Part shown: piece after piece, positions 24,180 to 39,100 of the stretch
Layout of the letters: each line of letters begins with the position of its first letter
Numbering within the stretch: position 1 is the stretch's first letter
NCBI GenBank assembly: GCA_024364735.1
Contig: JAGFNQ010008710.1
Location: 27,353 to 91,352, forward strand
Direction of reading: 5' to 3'
DNA from: Boesenbergia rotunda
Lineage: Eukaryota; Streptophyta; Magnoliopsida; Zingiberales; Zingiberaceae
Length of the DNA: 64,000 nucleotides
Notes under the pieces: generated by a model
Seen by the model: the letters and a program-made list of their open reading frames with translations, nothing else
Databases searched by the model: none
Told to the model about the DNA's origin: nothing
Position numbers and translations under genes: made by a program

Positions 24180-27100
24180 ATGGAGGGGCTGAAGCTGGCG
24201 AACGCTCCGATGCCCCTCCCTCTCGTTTCCGCCGCTTCCAGACCTCGCCGCCCCTTCTCTCCCGTTACCTTCGCCCGCAGTCTCCGTCCCTTTTCGGTAA
24301 ATCCATGCGCCTCTCGTCCCTTATTCCTGCGAATCAATTCATTTTTATCATCGATCGGAGCCTGGAAATATGATGATGTGAAAGAGAAGTCGGTTTGAGC
24401 ATGAGCATACGATTTTTTTTTTTTTTTTGCACCTTCCTAAAGTGTTATTTTAGAACCATCTTCTTTCGATCGAATATTGTCGAATAGAGATTTTTAAAGA
24501 TGCAGAAAAATATTCTAGTTTACCTCTGAAAAGCACACCCCATAATATTCATAATGTGCATACTTTCTAACTATTGCTGAGGGAATGCAACTGCTTTAGG
24601 CTGCAACTACATCATCAATCTCAGCTTTGTTGGGCAAACTCAAGTCAAATTATCTTCGAGTTACACACAAAAGTTGACATCGTCGCAGAAAATAAATTTC
24701 ACAACAAGGAGTGCATCAGGTTTAAGTAATCTGTGGATTATGTTTATCTTTTTCCCTCTCTCTTAAGAATTAAACTTCTTATTGTGGATATTTACTTTTG
24801 TCGCTTCAACTTTAGTCGAACCTACGACCCAAGACATGGTTGAAAATAGAGAAAACGAATACCCAATTAGCGGGGATGACATAAGGACATGCTTCCTTAA
24901 CTTTTATGCTTCAAGGGGTCACAAGATACTCCCAAGTGCATCTCTTGTACCAGATGACCCTACAGTTTTGCTTACAATTGCTGGAATGCTACAATTTAAG
25001 CCTATATTTCTCGGCAAGGTACTGCTTCTTGAGTGATTGCCTTTCCTCAAATTCTTTTGTAGGTGAATATATTTTTTGGTTGAGAAAAGGATGCTAGCTA
25101 ATTTTATTTCATTTTTTTCTGAAAAAAACTTATATTGGATTATTAGCATTCAGATTTCTTAGTATTATTATATCTAAATTAACTTTTTCTCGAAGATATT
25201 TTTGTTTCTGCAAATCATTATACAATCCACATGTGTGATGTTTATATCTATTCGGAGGTTGGAAGAGCAAATACACATGATACCTATCAATTAAGAATGA
25301 ATCCAAATTGTCATGACTTAATAGATGTGAAAATTGATCCATTAACTTGTCAAACGCAACGGCCAACCCAAATGCTTAAGCTCAATTTATCAATAGCTCC
25401 TGCATCTAAGATTACAACCCTCTTTATTAGGCCATACTTCTCTGTGGCACCAAACTAGGGAAACACATGCAATAGGATATTACTTGTTTATTATTGACTG
25501 TTAAATGCTATATTCCAACAAAATAGATGTCTTTTTCATCAATGAAAATTTGCAAGTTTCCTACAACTTGTAGAAGCAAATTACATGATAGGCAACGTTT
25601 ATTCTATGTCCATTTTTTTCACAAGTTGTATCTGCTATGTTCCATATAGGCTGGATAATTTTGCACTTGTATGTGACCTGATGTAGATACTAAAGGATAT
25701 CGTGTAGGAACCCAGAAGTGTACCTTGTGCTACAACTTCTCAGCGGTGCATAAGAACAAATGACATCGAAAATGTGGGCAGGACAACCCGACACCATACT
25801 TTTTTTGAGATGCTAGGAAATTTCAGTTTTGGTGACTACTTCAAGAAGGAAGCAATTCTGTGGTCATGGGAGCTTACTACCAAGGAGTATGGATAATCTC
25901 TTTTCCCAAAGGGCCATGAACTCTATATTGGTAAATTTAAGCCGTTACATTGAACCTGTACTAGCTAGAGACCTTGAATCCTCATTTTATTGGCTACTAA
26001 TATGAAATCTAATAAAATATACATTTGCATCCAAATGAATTTTTTGTACGCAATCAAAGTCTTAATTAACATTGCAAATACTGAATCATATTCAAAATTT
26101 TTGTAGATTAGAAGACATCCTACTATATGTAGATCAGGTGCCTATATCAACATATTTGTTCATAAAAAGTACCAGATTTCTATCATGTGTCTTAATTTGT
26201 GTGGAAACATATGCTGGCAAAAAACTGGCCAGTTTTAGAGAGGGTAAGCATTATGAGGTCTTTATCCTGCATAAGCAAGCAGGCAGACAGACGTTAAGTT
26301 CTTACAAAAGGATGGTTATACTGGAAGAACTATTGGATTTAGAATGTGATTTTTTTACCTTCTCTCTATGCTTCTAGACCAAATATATAAGTGATGATTG
26401 AAATATTTATATTAAGAATTGGCAGATGGAGAATAGATAATATTTATTACCCTTACATCGTGCACAAATAGGGATATGTATTGTGTAATTCCTCTCTAGA
26501 TACAACGCTAAATATGTAGGAATGATGCAATCAGAATTAATACATATGGAGAATAGGCTATGACTCTGACATCTTGCACAAATAGAGATATGTTGATGGA
26601 GACAAGTAGCAAACTCCATTAAAAGTCTATAAACGCAGAAATATAGATTCTAAAACTCCACTAGGACTTTGGCATGTCTTGGAAGATGATAAACCTACTT
26701 GGGAAATGACATAAAGTTCATCAATTCCAAAGGGTTGAAGTCAAAAGTTATCATTAAATGTCCAATAATTCCAATGTTCTTTAATTTCCTATGCTTGGAA
26801 AATTGTAGCATATATGTGAGTCTTTTTATGTTTCCTAGGTGTCTTTATGAGTCCTTTGTGTTTTCAACGAGTCTATCTACTAGAATTTATGTTGCTTGAG
26901 TCCTTTGTGAGTCCTAGTATAAATATGTGTACTATTGTAATGCTGGAATATAGAATAGATATCAAAGTTTTGAGAGTTCTCTTTGGTTGTGTGATACAAT
27001 TTCCCTATGACGTGATCCTAGGAACTCTTAGGTGTGATATCTAAGTTTTTACATTTCTTTATACAATTTCCTATGGTGTGATGCTTAGGAACCCTTAGCT

Positions 27101-30100
27101 GTGATACCTAAGTTTCTACAATCCTACCACTTCATTCCAAATTTCTTCTTCCCAAACCACCCAACCCTCAATCTCTGCTTGTGCTGCATTGTATGTGTTG
27201 TGTAATTCCAATTACAACACTAAAGATGTAGGAATGATGCAAACGAGGTGCATGCAAATTTGTGGTATGAGCAACAATGATGGCAACAACCCAAAGGACA
27301 TAGGAGAGATTGCATCGAGCCCAATCCTTCACCCTTTTCTAGATGAGTGTGGGGTGGTTAGATCTTCCCAATAACCTCCAAAATTCTCCACTATTGATTC
27401 ATATTTTAAGACCAAGTAGAAAATAGAATGTCTCTATGATTCATGATTTGATTCCTATTCCAAGCTCAAGTAGAAATATAAATTCTCTCTGAATAATTTT
27501 TATCCATTGCCATGTATAGATATTGCCTACAATTTTGGCTAATCTAGAGACGATATATATATAAACCCATGGAGCAACATTGGCAATTAATTTACAATCC
27601 CTGCAATCAAATATCATCCACCTTTTTGAGATAATCTCATCTATGAAACTTTCGTTCAAAAGAAATTCTGAACTTCAGAAGTCCAGGTATCTTTTGTTAG
27701 TCCAGTTTCCATTCATGAAAATTCTAGGAAGTTCATACTGCTTAATAATCATAATTATCTAGAAATCCATTGTTGTGACACATTGCAAATTACTAATTAA
27801 ATTGTTCATGAGTTGAACATGGCATACAACTCACACTCTTATTTCAGCATATAAAAATGATTTGAGCAAATTGTAAAAAGCTTACAGAATGGCAAACTTG
27901 GATGAAGCAGTATCTATTATCAATGTCATTGTTGTAAAAGTCGGCCTAGGCGCCCGCTTAGGCGCCGCCTAGGCGCTAGGCGGCACCCCACCGTGGTGCC
28001 GCCTAATGCCGCCTAGCGCCGCCTAGCACCGCCTAGGTGCCGACTAGGCGCTAGGCGGTAGTCCTCCACCCGACTACCGCCTAGCGATTTTTACAACCTT
28101 GATCAATGTTATTGTAGAATTTGGGGATAGAAGATATTCCATTGACCATTATGAAATGACCAATGGATATTCATAGATTCATGATAAAACTCTATATTTG
28201 GAAGAACTAATGTGAGATTAAACTTACTATATCTAATATCTAAAACTTCAATTTGTCTAACACTCCCCTCAAATTGAAATAGATACCATCTATGTTGAAA
28301 ATCTTATAAGTATAATATAAATTAGACATGCCAACAATGAAATGAGAAACATACTTCTCGCATGCAAGTGGGATAAAACTTAAGTTAATGGAGCACTTGA
28401 CTGACAATCCCTTTGAGCTTTAATTAGCAAATAATTTTAGATCTCTTTTACCTCAAATCAAGACATTAACAAAGAGAAAGGATGAACTAAAATGAGAATG
28501 AACAAAAATCTTAGGAGTTAACCTTTAAAATGAGTTTCTCACCGAAGCAGTGTGTATGAGAACAATTCATAGACTGATGGAAAATGAAAGCACTTGAGGG
28601 TTCTATAGGAAATATGGATAGATAAAATTGACCTTTTGTTGGATGTAAGAAAATAAGATATTTTCTCTTCAGATCTCTACACTGGAGATGGACAGCATAG
28701 TTCAAATCTTTTCTAGATGTATCAAAATAAAAAGAATAGGATGTGTTTTTCTATTCAGATCTTCACTAGAGATTGAAAACATAGGTCAACCTTTTGCTAG
28801 AAGTAGCAAAATGAGAACATTGTGTTTTCTTTAATAGGTCTTCATTGGCTAGATGATCTAAAAATCAACAAGAAAGACAACATAAGCAGTGTTGTGGAGG
28901 TTGAAACAGAAGAAGTTGGAGTATAAAAACACTAGTAGCAATTTAAGGAAGACAAATACTTAGGGATCCCACTCGCTATGAGACCCAATCTCCAGATGAT
29001 ATAAAATATATTCTAAGAAGAAGGTTCTGCAAATAAGACAAGTGTTCAATTTCTGAAAGAAGAAGAGGAGCCATGAAGGGAAGACAAAGAAGAAGAAAAA
29101 GGGTTGTTTTTAGGAATAGAATCAATGCCTAAGAAAGGATGGAAGGAAGTAGCTCTAAGCCAAAGAGAGCTTGGATATGGTTACAGGAATACAATACAAA
29201 TAACCATCTTCACTGGTTGAATAGTATGATATAGAAATCAAGGAAAAAAAAGAGACGTCATCAAGAATGCACAAATGATAAGAGATCTATTGAAAAACCT
29301 AGAGAAGATTCTAGAGGCAGGAGTAAATATGATTGACCAACATCAATTTCTACATTTGAGAGGATGAATTTGGCTCTGTCATGGTCTGCAATGTTGTAAG
29401 CTATAGCTGCCATAAACACCATGGGCTCCATCTCTAACCGATACACAATTAATGAAGTTGATGCCAGCTTCATGTGTGGTCAAGTGAGCAGCAATAATAA
29501 CCTCGTAGGTAGAAACAAAGGTTCACATGCCTTGGGTAATGGCATTAACATGTGTCTGGTGGTGAGGGCTCGCCTGCATGCATCACACAACAAGAGGTGG
29601 TAGTGTGTAGAAGACTTTGCAATGGCTCTCAACTTCAAAGATTTGTTACTGATACCATACCATGTAGAATCTGGCAATAGAAAATATTCTATTACATCAT
29701 AAAGAAATATAACCATTACATGGATATATATAGACACATAATAAAATCATAAACCTAGAAGAACTAATGTGGGACCAAACTTACTACACCTAATACCCAA
29801 GAAACCTAATACCTTTAACAGTTATTTTGAAGCCAGAGTTGGTTTTAGAGAACTGTTTTCCCCTAATATTGTTACTACAAATTCCCTAGCTTTTATTAGC
29901 ACTTAATAAGTTTGACCACAGTTGTGAAATTTCTCTTTAACACTGAATATCATTGTTTATTTCCTCTCTTATAGGTATAAATTGCCTCCGGAGAGATTGT
30001 GGATTAGTATTTTTGAGGATGATGATGAAACTTTCTCAATATGGCATGATGAAGTAAGTTCTTAAATATTCTAATTATATGTCAATATTAGCTTTATTTT

Positions 30101-33100
30101 TAGTGATTACATGCTTCTAGAATTCAGATAAGTCCTAGTTTTGTTTATTTCCTTTTATGTTTTTAAGCACAAAGCTAATATACTGATGATATGTGAACTG
30201 TAAACTGAACAATAAAGGTTGTTCTTTCTCTTTTCTAGCAATCTAAGCTTTTGGCATAATTAATCATCTAATCAAATTTGGTATGAAAGTAGGAGGTTGT
30301 CCTGAGTTTTACTTCTATGAATCTCATATAGTCATTGGACATAGTCTATGTTTTTTTTTCCCTAAAACACTTCAATCATTATTTATTTATTTATTTATTC
30401 TACCCTCTAGGTTGGCGTACCCAAAGAACAGATTATGAGGATGGGTGAGGATGATAACTTTTGGACTAGTGGTGTCACTGGTCCTTGTGGCCCTTGCTCT
30501 GAGATTTACTATGATTTTCATCCTGACAGAGGTCATGCAAATGCTGTATGTAAACTCCTGAATTGCAGTGATTTTTTTTTTCTAATTTAGTTTTATTTAC
30601 CTTTCACATCCTTTTAAATTTTAGGGCAGTTAGTCATATTTATCCAATATAATTATTTCCAGGATTTGAGCGATGATAGCAGATTTATTGAGTTCTATAA
30701 TCTGGTGTTTATGCAATATAACAAGAAGGAGGATGGTTCCCTTGAACCCTTAAAGCAGAAGAATATAGACACGGGTATGGGACTCGAACGTATGGCACGG
30801 ATTCTGCAACAGGTAATGCTATATGATTGTTAATAGGATTCTGCAGCAGGTAAGCCTATATGATTGATAATAGAACATGTAATAGTTTGACATTTGAATT
30901 TGGCATAATTCTTGCAGGTTCCAAACAACTATGAAACAGATCTCATTTTCCCCATCATACAGAAAGCAGCAAGTTTGGCAAATGTTTCATATGCTAAAGC
31001 AGATGATTCTACAAAGACCAATCTGAAAGTATGCTTTCATCTATTCTAATCGATATGTTTATGTCATTTTTTTTAACAGTAACAATCCATTATGTATGTC
31101 CTACCAGGTCATTGGTGATCATATGCGTGCAGTTGTTTATCTTATAAAAGATGGAGTTCTACCATCAAATATTGGGAGAGGTTATGTAGTCCGGAGGCTA
31201 ATTAGAAGAGTTGTTCGGGTAGTTAGACTGCTTGGTATGAAGGGCAATGGTGGGGGAATCCAGGAATGTGCTTTTTTGCCTGAACTTGCCAAGACAGTGA
31301 TAGAACTTAGTGACCAAATTGACCCAGATGTTAAAGGAAGGACAAATCATATTCTTGAAGAGCTGAAGAGAGAAGAATTGCGGTTTGTGCAGACTCTAGA
31401 GAGAGGAGAAAAGCTATTAGATCAATTTCTTTCTAATGCTTTGTTAAGTTCCAGAGCAAATGGTGGGAAACCATGTCTGGATGGGAAAGATGTGTTTCTT
31501 TTGTATGACACATATGGCTTTCCAGTGGAGATAACAGCTGAAGTTGCTGACGAACGAGGAGTTAGTCTAGATATGAATGGTTTTGACATTGAAATGAAAA
31601 ACCAAAGGTGCCAATCACAAGCTGCTCATAGTGCAGTTAAACTTATGGTAGGAAATGAAATAGAACTTGCTGAGTGTGTGCCTGATACTGAATTCTTGGG
31701 ATATGACATGCTTTCTGCTTATGCGACAGTCAAAGGGCTATTTTTAAATGGTGAACCAGTAACAGAAGGTTATGAAGGCAGCAATATGGAAATCATGTTG
31801 GACAGGACCCCTTTCTATGCTGAATCAGGGGGTCAGATTGGAGATAATGGTTTTTTGTACTATGAAGGGAATCAGGATGGCAAAAGTACAGTAACAGTGG
31901 AGATCAAAGATGTTCAGAAATCACTTGGAAACATCTTTGTTCATAAAGGTATAATTATGGAAGGAAAAATAGAAGTTGGCTCAGAAGTTTGTGCTGCAGT
32001 TGATCCAAGATTAAGGCAGAGGGCTAAGGCAAGATTTTTTTTTCTCTCGTAGTTTTTCAATGGTAGATTTTGTTTTTATTTTATTTATAGTTTTTATAAG
32101 TTATTACGGTATGTTCAGTAATATATGTTATGCTTCAGTGGGTCACACTTTCTCATGGTGTAAATAGGATTTCATCAAAGGATTTGTTGTAGAAATATCA
32201 CACTCTGAAATTATCTTATTTCTCATATAATAGGATGAGTATTTTGCATGCATCAGAAGCAAGCATGCAGGGAGGTTCAGCATCTTAGGTACAGTGGCAG
32301 GAATAGTTAAAACATGCTCATATGCATATCACCCTATCACGTCTCTATGAATCTCATTTTTGTGTCATGTATACAATTCCTCTAGTATAATCATGTCACA
32401 TCTTATTGTGTTGATCTAACCTCTTTAAGTTCCCACTCAGCTTCTATTTGCTGCATGTACCCAGAAAGCTTACAGGGACTGTGAACCTGCCCCCAGTACA
32501 TATGCACAGGGTTAGGAGCTAGGTCGATTTGAGAACATATGAACCTTTCTATTTGATTTTTGAAGGCCTTAGGCAACTAATATGATATAGGCTAAACACT
32601 GAAGATGAAAGGTCAAGGACAACAACAAACTGTCCGCTTAGTATGATCATGAGTGTTAGGCTATGGTTTTCCTCTGCACTCCAAGTAGTTTACATGATCG
32701 CTCATTCAAGTGCACAAGTACAGGTACTCTGTAGCCTGACTAATTGTTGCATGCTACGACCTACTCTGACCATAAATGTACATCAAATTTAGTGGTGTGT
32801 TTTTGTTTTCCAAGTGAATGACACAAGCAGCTAAAGAAAAACAAAAGCAAGAAGCTGATCCATTGTTTTAAGGACTGCCTCTCTACACTTGCTCCTCCGA
32901 GGTTAAACTACTCTTGTAATTTAAGTGCTCTAATTATGGTCTCTCACATATCTATGGTCACTCTAGAGCAACATCTGAAATGCTATCTAGTCTCATCTTT
33001 TTTCCTTCTCTCTCCTAATTAGCATCTCTGCACAAGGCCCATCGACCATCCTGTCGATTCTTATTGGCATAGTGCAATCGGTTGAACTAATAGAATATCT

Positions 33101-36100
33101 CTTATGTATATAGAACTAATCAATAGGGAAGCTAACATCTTGGGCCCCTTTGCCTGGGCAAATTATCACTTCATTCTTGATTTTTCTCGAGGGAAGATGG
33201 ATACCTGCCATTTGGTTAGGAAAAGGTTGAGGAGTTATTCCTGTATGAAATTTTTTACTTGCTAGGCTAGAGAAATCACCTTAACTTATCAAAATGGTTT
33301 AATGTCTACACCAGTTAACAATTTCATGTATCATTATATTGCAAGTCATCATTACCAGGTCATGTTTGCCATAACTATTTGGCTTCAACTGTCAACGTAA
33401 TTTAATAACGCAAGTGAATTCCGAATCTGGTTAGGTAATAGATATATTATCATGCACATGCACATTCAGTATTTCCATATCTGTATACATTTTGTATTAT
33501 AATTTTCAAAAATAAAACATTTTTTAATTTTGTATAATTATATTATGTTGATATTCATTAGAATTATCGTATATAAAATTTTTATTTGGATATCCATTTG
33601 TTTCCACATTGTTAATTATATGGCAACATCTTTGCCCTCGCCTTATTTCTGAATCATCACTATATCTTCTTAGCCAAACAATTACAGAATTGTTGCCTGC
33701 TTTATTTTTGATCCATCACACCCTCGTATTCTTTTTCTTAGTCTATTATAATTTGTTGTTTGATTAAGGTCAAATCAAGGTTTCAAATTCCGTTTTGAGC
33801 CAAAGTTTTGGTTCTTGGTTGGAACGAAATTGTTTTGTGTAGTTTTGAAAAAATGTATCAGTTGCTCCAATATGGAGGAGAAGGGGAAAGAAGAAGAAGA
33901 CGAAGAAGAGGAAGAAGAGTAGGAGGAATTGAGGAAGCATACCTAGAGGAAACATCATCGTCAGTGCTAGAGAAACATGAGTTGCGACATATGCAAGCCT
34001 CACCATCTCTCTTACAAGCTAGTGCTGGAGGAGGACAAAGGGTAAACTACATTTTCAAATGCTGAGGAGGGCATTTGTGACACAATTTGGAGGATAATTG
34101 CGATGTGATTCGAGGACCCTAGCAGCATGATCAAAATTGTTTAGATGCTCTTGATTCGCTAGAGCTTCTCGCTATGAAGCTTCTGAGGAAGACACTCATG
34201 ATGTGAAGTTTGTTATGGCCCTTGGATATGGATCGCGCAATGGGACGGTTTGCCAACTGATCGGCGGAATCAATCTTCGTTTTCTTGGTTTTATGACCTT
34301 GACAGCATATGCTAGTAGGGATAATTTGAGGCTCGTTGGGATTAGAGAATCTCTCAATCTAGGGGGTTTGATTTCTTTTTGTAAACATAGTCTCCTCCTT
34401 TATTGCATTATTCCAGCCATTTAAATATAACTACTGAGATTCCTTCAGGACGAAGGAAGAAAATAAACACTGAATAAGAAAGGTTTATTCTTACTAAAAA
34501 TAAAAGATACTAGACTCAATCTTACTAAAAAAGATGACTTAAATAAAAAATAATTACTATAGCCGAATCAATTCTCTTGATATGCACCCTTTTTTTTTTT
34601 TTCTAAATCTGACGTGCGTGTCCATAACATTACTCCCTCCCTGAAAAATGGGTTTGTCCGTAAACACGAATGATGGGTAACGTTCCATGATAGCTATTGC
34701 ATCTTCCCATGAATCCGCATGGTTTAAAGAACACGGGTGTCTGTGATCGCATTGAGGGAAATTTCAGCATCCTCAATGTAGTCTTGTTCATCAGAATCTT
34801 CTAATCCCTCAAGCCAGAAAAGACGTTTGCAACGGTGTTTGGGAGTGTAAAGTTCATCGCAATTAAAACAAAGGCCCTTGGTACGTCGTTCTTCCATTTC
34901 CTCTCAATTTAATCGTTTGATAAATGGTTGCTTCGGTGACTGGATGGGGTGCACTGCGGTGTGACGGTAGATTCAGATCATTTAGAGAGGCGTTCATAAA
35001 GAAGGGCAAAGCTCATAGCGATGTCAGATTTTTTGGGTGGTGAAACTCGACTTCTAGAACAATGTGATCTTGGAGGTCACTAATGAATATTTGCACTTGT
35101 TCTGAGGTTAAGGAACTCGCTCGTGCTGCCAATTGTTCAAACTTTCGTTGGTAGTCTTCCACGGATCTTGGTTGTTGAAGTTTTGCAAGCTCACCCAATT
35201 TGTTGTTGCGAATAGGTGACCCAAATCTCAGATTACACTGATCTTTGAATTCCTCCCATTGAATACGAGGTTGATCACATTCTAGTTTGATGAACCATAG
35301 TTGGCCCTCCCTCAAGATGGAACGAGGCTAGGCCAACCTTTTCTTCCTCAAGTGTGCGTTGATGGCGAAAAAATAGTCGCATCGATTGAGCCATCCCAAA
35401 GGATCAGACTAATCATCATAACGTGGGGAATCCAGTTTCGAATATCGTGGTATATATGAGGATCCCTCCTCATAGCCATGGTACCCTTTCGTGCGGTGCC
35501 CTTGTGGTTTGGGATGATTGATGCTCTCTTCACCTTGATGGTTGTTGTGCGAGTGTAGCTTAGAAAAACTTTTCGACAACTCCTCTAGTTGAGCGTGGAT
35601 GAGTTGTTGCCGTTTTTCATTGGTAGCTTTGTCCTCCTGGTAAATTTTGAGAAATGCATCAAAACGTTGTTGAAGTGCTTGTGAGTCACCCATCACGACG
35701 AGCTCCGATACCAATTTGTGATGGCCCTTGGATATGGTTCACGTTATGGAACGGTTTACCGGCTGATCAGCGGAATCAATCTTCGGTGGTAGGAATAATT
35801 TGAGGCTCGTTGGATTAGAGAACCTCTCGATCTAGGGGCTTTGATTTCTTTTTGTGAACTTAGTCTCCTCCTTTATTGCATTATTCCAACCATTTAAATA
35901 GAACTATTGACATTCCTTCACGACAGAGGAAGAAAATAAATACTGAATAAGAAAGGTTTATTCTTACTAAAAATAAAAGATACTAGATTCGATCCTTCTA
36001 AAAATAAAAGATACTTGACTTAAATAAAAGTCAATTACTATAGTTGAATCAATTCTCTTGATATGCACCTTTTTTTCTAAATTTGATGTGCATGTCCATA

Positions 36101-39100
36101 ACAAAGTTCCACTTGTCCACTCATGTATTGGCTGTTTCAGGGCTTCTTGAGTGCTGGTAAGCGAACATAATGAGATATTGAGATGTTTGGTCCATGCGGA
36201 CTGGCACATCTAGGTATTTAAAACCATGGATCAAATAATTATTGATTGTAAGCTACTAGATCTATTGACACAACTAATATTCTAAACCTAAGGGGGCTAT
36301 GTTCCTACAAGGATACAATGCCTATTCCCATTGGCACAACAATTTGAACTTTCAGTACTCAAGGAGAACATGCTTGATTCTGCAAAGCATTGCAGAAATC
36401 ATATGCTATTTAAGAGTGAAACAGGAAGATCACAGCAACACTATGTTGATCAATTTATTGATTTATAGAATTACATGTGAATATCTCTATTTAGTGTTCT
36501 GTTATTTTGTAAAAAAAAAAATGCAAGTTATGATTTCAGTTCCTAATATGTCCAGGTCCATCATACTGCTACACATTTACTACAAGCTGCACTCAGAACT
36601 GTTATTGGTCAGGAAACATCACAAGCTGGTTCGTTGGTAGCCTTTGATCGACTTCGATTTGACTTCAACTTCCATCGGCCATTGTCTGAAGAGGAGTTGT
36701 TGAAAATTGAAGAACTAATAAATCAATGGATCAGTGATTCAACATTACTTCAAACCAAAGTAATGCCTTTGTCAGATGCAAAGAAAGCAGGTGCAATTGC
36801 TATGTTTGGGGAAAAGTATGGAGAGCTGGTATGATCCTTGTGAAGTTTCTGCATATGTGGTGCTAAAAATTAGATTGTCCATGCTATTTATAAATAGCTT
36901 CAAGGCAAGATATACTTGATGAAAAACTATATATAAATTGTCTTCTACTCATCTGATTCAAGAGATTCTCTTTGAATTTGTTCCTATTCCATTCGAAAAA
37001 ATTGACATAGTAAAATGCTGTATCGCTGTTGAATTTTCAATCTGTCTCTGTATTTGAGCATGCTGAGGCAAATAATTCTCTATATTATTTGCCCTTGTTT
37101 TTCAACTGTTTTGTTGCGTCACTGATCTTCACTTGTTCTTTTTTTTCTTGCATTATGGAAGTAAAAATCAACTTTTTTTTTTGGCTTAATATTATCAGCT
37201 GTGCTGCATCTGTTCTCTGTATAACACTATCCTGCTTTTAGTTTTATCATATACATGGCTTCAAAGTTCCTTGTCATTGACTTTTTTGCAGGTCAGAGTA
37301 GTTGAGGTACCTGGTGTATCACTGGAGCTCTGTGGTGGGACACACGTTTCTAATACTTCAGAGATTCGTGGCTTCAAAATAATCTCAGAACAGAGCATTG
37401 CATCTGGAATTAGGCGAATTGAAGCTGTTGCTGGCGAAGCTTTTATTGAATATGTCACTGCTCGAGACCACAACATGAGACGTTTATGCTCACTACTCAA
37501 GGTATGCAGTCTTCTTGTTGTTCCGTCTATGATCTCTGCTTTTTTTCTTGATTTGTGTGAGGTTATCTATCTTCTATACGTTAAAGTAGTTGCGGAGAGA
37601 ATGCAGCAGAAAATTTCTACTATGTGGTGACTCCATATTAGTTAAGCACGCCAACCATTATATGGATATGGTATAGTTAATTGTGATTTCAAAAAATATA
37701 GCATTTTAATATCAACATCAATATTATAGCAGTTGATAATAATAGAAGAGTAATTAAAGTTTCTCTTTTTTATGTCTGTAACACAAGTATTAACTTATAG
37801 AATTTAATTTTATGCAAATGTTTATACACGGGAGTTCTACAATATTAAGTTTAAGCTTTGATATCAAATTAAATTTTCTATTTTCCTACCATATTGAAAA
37901 ACTAAAATTTTAATCCTTCTGTATATGAAAAATCTTCTTCATATTTATTCTAATCAAATTCAATATTTGAAACCTAAATTGGAGAATTATTTACTATTTG
38001 AAAATTATAATTTTATTTTATTTTATTTATTTTTTTGCTTGTTTGGATTATATTATTCAATTTATATTTCATAGGTACAATTAGTCAATTACACACACAC
38101 ACACATAGTGATCTAATGAGAAAGAGGGAGGGATTGAGGATAAAAAAGAGAATGGTTGAATTTGAAAGAAGGTGAGGGAGACGAGAAAGAATGAGAGAGA
38201 GACAAGAAAGAATGAGAGAGAGAGAGGAGGCAGTGATTAAGGACATTGCTCCTTTTGTTGGTTGGGGTGCCAAGACACTAGGGAGAAAGATGAAATGAAA
38301 AGAGAAAGGAGGAAGAAAAGTGGGAGAGGGAGAAAGGTGAAGAGGCTTTGAGAGTTGTATTGTTGTCATTGATGGTGACCCTAGGAAGAAAGGGAGACAA
38401 AAGGTAAAGGAGTGAGGAAGAAGAATGGCAGAGAGAAGAATAGAGAAAGACAACTAAACTAGATGAAAAGAAAATAGTCTTTTGATTAAAAGATGTTGAA
38501 TCTGTCATATTCAGCTATTTGTTTCTGTCAAAGAAATACAGATTGGTTTACTTAACTGAATCAATAAGTTCATAAGCACAATTTAAGTGAAAAATTATTG
38601 ATACAAAAAAATTATTGAATAGTTGATGGATGATTTATATAGTTTACCTTTTCTAATATCTACTGTCTATTCTTGTGAACAATTTAGGTTTCCAATGATA
38701 CTTCAAACAACTCAGTTTGATGCTGAAATGTCAGGATGTGAAAGACTATATTTGTGCTAGTCTGGAATTTTTTCCCCAGTTACTTGATTCTAGAAGTAGT
38801 CTGGAATTTTTCCCCAGTTGATTCTAGAGCTGCTACATGTTTCGTCCGTAAATTCAATGTGGATGTAATTGTATATAACCACTATCTTCTCATAATCATA
38901 TCAGAACCATCACTATTTCAATGGAGAATTTATCACATTGAAAGGTTTTAGGATTAGTAGAGTAAAGACAGAATATAGGAAATTTAACTTTTAGCAATAT
39001 TAGACGTAATGAGACAATTATTAAGATGAGAGATGACGAGTTGTCTAAAACTGAGAGCTTTAAGTATTTAGGATTATTTTTACAAAGTGATGGAGGGATT

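Noticed and set aside
33770..34205. Purine-rich coding-like stretch beside the gag-only element
   Set aside because: The Glu/Arg-rich frame is low complexity and no family is recognised; left as intron sequence.
38085..38508. Antisense ORFs rich in Ser, Leu and Phe
   Set aside because: Shadow of a purine-rich stretch in an AlaRS intron.
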